A stretch of 64,000 nt of DNA from Takakia lepidozioides (Eukaryota; Streptophyta; Takakiopsida; Takakiales; Takakiaceae): the NCBI GenBank assembly GCA_030704615.1, contig CM060733.1, positions 63,176,001-63,240,000 on the forward strand, read 5' to 3'. Both the position numbers and the translations under genes were made by a program. The notes under the pieces were generated by a model that did no database searches, was not told the origin of the DNA, and worked only from the letters and a program-made list of their open reading frames with translations. Positions 57,927 through 64,000 of the stretch are shown here, piece after piece (within the stretch, counting starts at the first letter, position 1; each line of letters opens with the position of its first letter).

Positions 57927-59367
57927 CACTAGAAGAGAAATCGGCTTTTTCCACGGTTTTTTCCACACTTTTGCTGTGGAATCAGCCGCAGTCCACACCT
58001 GCCGTGGGTGTAAGGAACGACTAGTGCTTTCGGACACCCCGTGGACGGCCTGGCTCTCGGGTGGCCCTATGGAAAAGTCCACGGGAGGCTTTTCCCATGG
58101 GTGGGCTTTTTTCACGGGGTGCATGGTGACATGGCCGATGGCATAGCTGACATGGCAGAGTGTGAAAAAGGCCAGTGTGGCATGTTTTTGGATACTTTCC
58201 TATTGTCACTTTGGCAGTATCATGTCAAAATCACTCCAAACTATGTACCATCTACCCATGCAAGTTTCTTGTAGCTAACCCTCCACAGGGAATCATAAGT
58301 AATCTGGAGCTTGAAATCTGACCCTCTTGGATGACACTCTATCCCTGCTCCTTCAGCTATCCATGCCTCTGCACAGATCATGCATACATCCTTGCATTGC
58401 TGTTAGCAGCTGACAATGGCAGCCTAGATTTCTTCCAGCAAACACCCAACTCAACTTATCACACCAGTTCCTATTCTCAATTGCATCTACCACTCTGTAA
58501 TCCAAAGGCATTTACCTTCCAAGACGGTTGTCCCAACATTGACTGGGGTCAAAAAAATATTCATTCCACAGCTTCTCCTCTCTGTTACCTATTTCAGGAT
58601 ACTTTCCTATTGTCACTTTGGCAGTATCATGTCAAACTCACTCCAAACTATCAAAGGTTCACTCAACCAGCTAACTTGCATAATTCTTAAAACATGAAAA
58701 TTTAGGGCGATTCTGATAAGAGGGGAAAACAGAGTGAAATTTGTTGAAGAAGGTGCCTTGATTAGCATTGCCTGATTTTATCAATTGTGTCGCTGCTGCT
58801 GCGGCTTCCAGTTGACCATCTACCCATGCAGGTTTCTTGGAGCTATTTTTCCACGGGGAATCACCCCTTCCCGCATCATTGCTCATAGGTCTCCAAAGCC
58901 TCCATCCACGCTCTTGCTGTGCATATCCTGCAATCATCGCACTCCACGACACCACATCTCGTTCAGCCATACTGTCAAACACTTCCTTTGCATCCTCGAT
59001 GCACCCACATTTGGCATACCACCAGGGCAGTGTTCAGAATGACATTGGGTACAATTCCAGATTTGACGATGTCACCATGGACCTCTTTGCCCTTTTCTAG
59101 AGCTCCCAGGCTTGCACATGCATTACAAACAAATGTGATGTGGTTGGGCTTCACCCCTTCGCGCAGCAGTTGCTCATAGGTCTCCAAAGCATTCCTACCA
59201 CACCCATGTTAAATCCTGCCAACATTATATTCAACGTGATCAAAGTTCGTTGAGGCATTCCGTTGAACACTCGGTGTGCATTCATGATGCTCCTGCACTT
59301 AACATACATGTTCACAAGGGGGTTGAGGAGAAAAACACTTGGTGTGAATCCACTCTGGATAATGTGA
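57927..59367 (+). mobile_element. CACTA-type terminus heading a duplicated segment, copy A
   Basis: It starts CACTAGAAGAGAAATCGGC and shares its first 260 bases with 62042-62310. The next part (from about 58187) matches 62766-63958 almost base for base to about 59367, where similarity stops abruptly. Relative to copy B it lacks about 455 bases, with CATGTTT-type sequence at both edges of the gap. The segment includes PPR fragments on the minus strand, so the terminus and PPR pieces were duplicated together. Confidence 0.75.
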
Positions 59368-59380
59368 CTGAAATGCTCCT
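58680..59380 (-). pseudogene. PPR gene fragment, copy A
   Basis: Read on the minus strand: a MYVKC.SIMNAHRVFNGMPQ-type motif at 59210-59310; then METYEQLLREGVKPNHITFV, ACASLGALEKGKEVHGDIVK and [13 protein letters not shown] (59187-59020); then, after a deletion and frameshift relative to copy B (around 59022), [21 protein letters not shown] to 58900, ending in non-PPR sequence. These are P, L and S motifs of a PLS-type pentatricopeptide protein, a family that binds organellar RNA. The copy is broken at several places and has no E or DYW domain. Confidence 0.75.
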
Positions 59381-59521
59381 TGGTTTAAAGGTTGTAGAGC
59401 CTCTTTCAGTCTGCCTACCTCACAAAGCAGCTTCACATGCCCAGAAGAGCCAGAAGAGGCATTATGGACTCCCTCTCTTGATCCTCTCTTAGAAGCTGTG
59501 GTCATGGTTGAGGTGGCTGAT

Positions 59522-60796
59522 TTAAATCAGGGCTGCCAGGCCTGCAATGCACACAAACATGATGTGGCCGGGCTGAACCCCTTCCCCCATCATTTGCTCA
59601 TAGGTCTCCAAAGCCTCCATCCCACGTCCCTGCTGTGCATACCCTGCAAGCATCGCACTCCACGACACCACATCTCGTTCAGCCATAGTGTTGAACACTC
59701 CCTTTGCATCCTTGATGCACCCACATTTTGCATACATGTCCACTAGGGTATTGTTCAAAATGACATTTGGTACAATTCCAGCTCTAAAGGTGTCACCATG
59801 GACCTCCTTCCCCTTTTCCAGAGCTGCCAGGGCAGTGTTTCCAATGACATTAGGTACAATTCCAGCTTTGATGATATCCCCATGCACCTCTTTGCCCTTC
59901 TCCAGGGCTGCCACGCCTGTAATGCATACAAACATGATGTGGCCGGGCTGGACCCCTTCCCCCATCATTTGCTCATAGGTCTCCAAAGCCTCCATCCCAC
60001 GTCCCTGTTGTGCATGCCTTGCAAGCATCACACTCCATGACACCTCATCTCGTTCAGCCATAGTGTTGAACACTCCCTTTGCATCCCCGATGCACCTACA
60101 TTTTGCATACATATCCACTAGGGTATTGTTCAAAATGACATTTGGTACAATTCCAGCTCTGAAGGTGTCACCATGGACCTCCTTCCCCTTTTCCAGAGCT
60201 ACCAGGGCAGTGTTTAGAATAACATTAGGTACAATTCCAACTTTGATGATATCCCCATGCACCTCTTTGCCCTTCTCCAGGGCTGCCACGCCTGCAATGA
60301 ATACAAACATGATGTGGTCGGGCTGGACCCCTTCCCCCATCAGTTGCTCATAGGTCTCCAAAGCCTCTATCCCACGTCCCTGCTGTGCATACCCTGTAAG
60401 CATCGCACTCCACGACACCACATCTCGTTGAGCAATAGTGTTGAACACTCCCTTTGCATCCCCGATGTACCCACATTTTGCATACATGTCCACTAGGGTA
60501 TTGTTCAAAATGACATTTGGTACAATTCCAGCTCTAAAGGTGTCACCATGGACCTCCTTCCCCTTTTCCAGAGCTGCCAGGGCAGTGTTTCCAATGACAT
60601 TAGGTACAATTCCAGCTTTGATGATATCCCCATGCACCTCTTTGCCCTTCTCCAGGGCTACCGGGCCTGCAATGCATACAAACATGATGTGGCCGGACTG
60701 GACCCCTTCCCCCATCAGTTGCTCATAGGTCTCCAAAGCCTCCATCCCACGTCCCTGCTGTGCATACCCTGCAAGCATCGCACTCCACGACACCAC
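59522..60796 (-). CDS. PPR repeat block with exact 375-bp period (PLS type)
   Basis: A 424-codon open frame made of about 3.4 near-identical modules of 125 codons. Each module runs [60 protein letters not shown], then a second AALEKGKEVHGDTFRAGIVP and NNTLVDMYAKCGCI, then GVFNTMAERD. The marker TTGAACACTC recurs at 59691, 60066 and 60441. The doubled KGKEVHGD segment makes the module longer than the usual PLS triplet of about 100 residues, breaking the normal helix-turn-helix register. There is no organelle targeting peptide and no E/DYW end. The upstream side is cut at 60796-60880 by unrelated sequence. A functional PPR protein is possible but unlikely; a tandemly amplified fragment is the better reading. 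Confidence 0.7.
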   Translation of the reverse strand: MVSWSAMLAGYAQQGRGMEALETYEQLMGEGVQSGHIMFVCIAGPVALEKGKEVHGDIIKAGIVPNVIGNTALAALEKGKEVHGDTFRAGIVPNVILNNTLVDMYAKCGYIGDAKGVFNTIAQRDVVSWSAMLTGYAQQGRGIEALETYEQLMGEGVQPDHIMFVFIAGVAALEKGKEVHGDIIKVGIVPNVILNTALVALEKGKEVHGDTFRAGIVPNVILNNTLVDMYAKCRCIGDAKGVFNTMAERDEVSWSVMLARHAQQGRGMEALETYEQMMGEGVQPGHIMFVCITGVAALEKGKEVHGDIIKAGIVPNVIGNTALAALEKGKEVHGDTFRAGIVPNVILNNTLVDMYAKCGCIKDAKGVFNTMAERDVVSWSAMLAGYAQQGRGMEALETYEQMMGEGVQPGHIMFVCIAGLAALI

Positions 60797-60861
60797 ATCT
60801 CGAGGTCAGAATTGATTTTGACCATATCCCTCTTTCTCGGTTCAAGGTCCCAAACTTCAAT

Positions 60862-61428
60862 TCAAATGTGCAAAATGACATTTGGTACAATTCCAGCTCT
60901 GAAGGTGTCACCATGGACCTCCTTCCCCTTTTCCAGAGCTGCCAGGGCAGTGTTTCGAATGGCATTATGTACAATTCCAGCTTTGATGATATCCCCATGC
61001 ACCTCTTTGCCCTTCTCCAGGGCTGTCAGGCCTGCAATGCATACAAACATAATGTGGCCAGGCTGGACCCCTTCCCCCATCATTTGCCCATAGGTCTCCA
61101 AAGCCTCCATCCCACGTCCCTGTTGTGCATACCCTGCAAGCATCGCACTCCACGACACCACATCTCGTTGAGCCATAGTGTTGAACACTCCCTTTGCATC
61201 CCCGATGCACCCACATTTTGCATACATGTCCACTAGGGTATTGTTCATAATGACATTTGGTACAATTGTAGCTCTGAAGATGTCACCACGGACCTCCTTC
61301 CCCTTTTCCAGAGCTGCCAGGGCAGTGTTTAGAATGACATTAGGTACAATTCCAGCTTTGATGATATCCCCATGCACCTCTTTGCCCTTCTCAAGGGTTT
61401 CTAGGCTTGCACAAGCCTTGCAATGCAC
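60862..61428 (-). pseudogene. Upstream part of the same PPR repeat block
   Basis: 188 codons of the same modules: ACASLETLEKGKEVHGDIIK at the start, MYAKCGCIGDAKGVFNTMAQ in the middle, ending GIVPNVILHI. Between this and the next frame, about 70 bases (60810-60877) of unrelated sequence replace a module segment of about 80 bases and change the frame. TTGAACACTC at 61181 lies 740 bases from the next copy, two periods less about 10 bases. Confidence 0.7.
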
Positions 61429-62041
61429 ACAAACATGATGTGAGAGGGCAAAACAGGCTGAAATAGGTCAAAGAAGAAGATGCCCTCACCACATTGTCCT
61501 TGAGGTTGTGTCATGACTTGACCGACCATCAACCCAAAAAGGACCTCTTGTGCGTGCTGCTTGTGTCTGTAGTCAAGTAATGTCGGATTGGTCTGTGAGA
61601 TCGAACCACCACGGTGTAGCTGAGTAGGCAGAGATTGAAACACGGCCTGCTAAGACCAAGCTAACTCTCCCAAGAACGGCAAGCTCGCAAGAATGTTGCG
61701 AGCTTCTCCTTGTCTCATCTCCTCCTCCTCTCCTCCTTCCTGCATCATTTGCTCAACGCCTCCATCCCACGCCCCTGCATATCCTACGATCATCGCGTTC
61801 CATCCCTCGGCTACATGGTGTGGCGCAGGGAGACAAAAAAAAAACGCCAAGTCCCAGCCCTCCTCTGTGTTCACGATTACCCTAATGGGCAACCTTATTA
61901 GCAACTTTTTGATTTTTTAACCTTTTGCACTTTGATTCATTCTAGGTCAGAGGCTAAAGTCCTGCTACCAGACTTGTCTAGAAAACCAACACACCACGTA
62001 GACAAACAGTTGATAATGGTAATAAAATATATTACCATTGG
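61429..62041 (-). pseudogene. Non-coding spacer with a faint PPR remnant
   Basis: Around 61740-61830 the minus strand encodes EGWNAMIVGYAGAWDGGVEQ, recognisable as a decayed PPR motif. The rest shows nothing assignable. Confidence 0.4.
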
Positions 62042-63958
62042 CACTAGAAGAGAAACCGGCTTTTTCCACGGTTTTTTCCACATTTTTTGCTGTGGAATCA
62101 GCCGCAGTCCACCTGCCGTGGGCGTAAGGAACGACTAGTGCTTTCGGACACCCCGTGGACGGCCTGGCTCTCGAGTGGCCCTGTGGAAAAGTCCACGGGA
62201 GACTTTTTCCATGGGTGGGCTTTTTTCACGTGGTGCATGCTGACATGACCGCTGACATGGCCGATGGCATAGCTGACATGGCAGAGTGTGAAAAAGGCCA
62301 GTGTGACATGTTTCACGGCGGATTTCACACCTTGAACAAGCCACTATGCGACACGTGTCATATTTCACACCTTCGACAAGTCACTATGCAACACGTGTTC
62401 GTTCCTGTGTGGTGATACACGTTAATTAATTATTATTTGCTTTCCAATATTAAGTTTGAATATTAATGGATTTAATTATTGTTATTATTATTATTATTAT
62501 TATAGGAAAAATGGACAGTGGCCTAGATGAGAACATTATTAAATAACAAAATACTGAAATTATGTTTTTAGAAATTATATTTATTCGCTCAGATACCAAA
62601 ACACACCCTTTGCATGGAAGGAGAGTTTGCCTTAGTGTCTATGTTGAGTTGCATCTCCTACTCTCTGTAATCTAATAGACATTCACCTTTTTCCCTCGGT
62701 TGTCCCACCCATGACTGCGGTCAGAAAAAGCATTCATTCCACAGCTTCTCTTCATCTCTGTTACATGTTTTTCGATACTTTCCTATTGTCACTTTGGCAG
62801 TATCATGTCAAAATCACTCCAAACTATGTACCATCTACCCATGCAGGTTTCTTGTAGCTAACCCTCCACAGGGAATCATAAGTAATCTGGAGCTTGAAAT
62901 CTGGCCCTCTTGGATGACACTCTATCCCTACTCCTTCAGCTATCCATGCCTCTGCACAGATCATGCATACATCCTTGCATTGCTGTTAGCAACTGATAAT
63001 GGCAGCCTAGATTTCTTCCAGCAAACACCCAACTCAACTTATCACACCAGTTCCTATTCTCAATTGCATCTACCACTCTGTAATCCAAAGGCATTTACCT
63101 TCCAAGACGGATGTCCCAACATTGACTGGGGTCAAAAAAATATTCATTCCACAGCTTCTCCTCTCTGTTACCTATTTCAAGATACTTTCCTATTGTCACT
63201 TTGGCAATATCATGTCAAACTCACTCCAAACTATCAAAGGTTCACTCAACCAGCTAACTTGCATAATTCTTAAAACATGAAAATTTAGGGCGATTCTGAT
63301 AAGAGGGGAAAACAGAGTGAAATTTGTTGAAGAAGGTGCCTTGATTAGCATTGCCTGATTTTATCAATTGTGTCGCTGCTGCTGCGGCTTCCAGTTGACC
63401 ATCTACCCATGCAGGTTTCTTGGAGCTATTTTTCCACGGGGAATCACCCCTTCCCGCATCATTGCTCATAGGTCTCCAAAGCCTCCATCCACGCCCTTGC
63501 TATGCATATCCTGCAATCATCGCACTCCACGGAACCACATCTCGTTTAGCCGTACTGTCAAACACTTCCTTTGCATCCTCGATGCACCCACATTTGGCAT
63601 ACATGCAGTCCACCAGGGCAGTGTTCAGAATGACATTGGGTACAATTCCAGATTTGACGATGTCACCATGGACCTCTTTGCCCTTTTCCAGAGCTCCCAG
63701 GCTTGCACATGCATTACAAACAAATGTGATGTGGTTGGGCTTCACCCCTTCGCGCAGCAGTTGCTCATAGGTCTCCAAAGCATTCCTACCACACCCATGT
63801 TAAATCCTGCCAACATTATATTCAACGTGATCAAAGTTCGTTGAGGCATTCCGTTGAACACTCGGTGTGCATTCATGATGCTCCTGCACTTAACATACAT
63901 GTTCACGAGGGGGTTGAGGAGAAAAACACTTGGCGTGAATCCACTTTGGATAATGTGA
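62042..63958 (+). mobile_element. CACTA-type terminus heading a duplicated segment, copy B
   Basis: It starts CACTAGAAGAGAAACCGGC. 62042-62310 matches 57927-58190. 62310-62765 is absent from copy A: first a subterminal-like zone with two TTCACACCTT..ACAAG.CACTATG.ACACGTGT repeats, then AT-rich DNA with a (TTA)n run near 62480-62502. 62766-63958 matches copy A again. The copy retains more sequence and may continue beyond the window. Confidence 0.75.
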
Positions 63959-63993
63959 GTGTGCACCTGCTTTCCAGCTTCCAGACCCTTCAT
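63500..63993 (-). pseudogene. PPR gene fragment, copy B
   Basis: Minus strand, reading in from the right: KGLEAGKQVHTHIIQSGFTP, then LLNPLVNMYVKCRSIMNAHR and FNGMPQRTLITLNIMLAGFN; a frameshift near 63790; then [60 protein letters not shown] and [15 protein letters not shown]. The motif series is less damaged than in copy A (the MYAKCGCI segment is in frame). Below 63500 it passes into non-PPR sequence. No E or DYW domain is present. Confidence 0.75.
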
Positions 63994-64000
63994 TTTGATG

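Noticed and set aside
59688-61438. Plus-strand ORFs opposite the PPR block
   Set aside because: They are antisense shadows of the 375-bp repeats; the minus strand encodes clear PPR motifs.
1-64000. tRNA, rRNA or bacterial-type operon signals
   Set aside because: No cloverleaf with A and B boxes, rRNA block or Shine-Dalgarno-led gene series was seen; all well-supported genes are eukaryotic or mobile-element type.

Overview
The window looks like nuclear DNA of a plant or close plant relative (streptophyte). It has a 16-exon GBPL3-type guanylate-binding protein gene with GT-AG introns, a trihelix transcription factor gene, PLS-type pentatricopeptide repeat (PPR) sequences, and plant-type Ty3/Gypsy, CACTA, MULE-like and LINE elements. 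An LTR element carrying a C5-cytosine methyltransferase domain, a combination reported from charophyte algae, together with many PLS-PPR fragments, makes me favour a seed-free lineage (fern, lycophyte or charophyte-grade). That placement is an inference.

Layout. 0-4.3 kb: rearranged Ty3/Gypsy debris (a pol fragment, an inverted gag fragment, and a small element whose two LTR-like arms face each other). 4.4-7.65 kb: a decayed unrecognised coiled-coil ORF. 7.65-9.96 kb: CACTA debris (GC-rich CACGTG-bearing repeats and a DUF4218 exon). 11.7-22.3 kb: the GBPL3 gene, apparently intact at 1085 codons, with an old LINE in intron 10. 23.5-24.9 kb: two opposed fragments of an unknown repeat family. 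28.2-29.1 kb: a trihelix gene on the minus strand. 29.8-34.2 kb: a decayed L1-type LINE. 34.7-42.4 kb: mostly AT-rich non-coding DNA with several tandem arrays.

42.4-57.4 kb is the most interesting part. A Gypsy-like gag-protease element runs into a cytosine-methyltransferase domain that is cut, just before its catalytic motif, by a CACTA-type terminus. Behind that terminus lies an apparently intact 277-codon TNP1-like gene on the minus strand. Divergent from it is a multi-exon plus-strand gene that joins a ParB-like domain to a beta-class adenine/cytosine-N4 methyltransferase-like domain. The intergenic space between the two genes is an array of 170-bp repeats, each carrying two GATC-containing palindromes, and the same palindromes recur inside two introns of the methyltransferase gene but in none of its exons. 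A decayed MULE-like transposase gene with a SWIM finger follows on the same strand.

57.9-64.0 kb: two further copies of the CACTA-type terminus head a segmental duplication containing PPR fragments. Between them lies a PPR block built from repeats with an exact 375-bp period. Only the GBPL3 and trihelix genes look like ordinary host genes; nearly all the rest is mobile-element sequence or its decay products.
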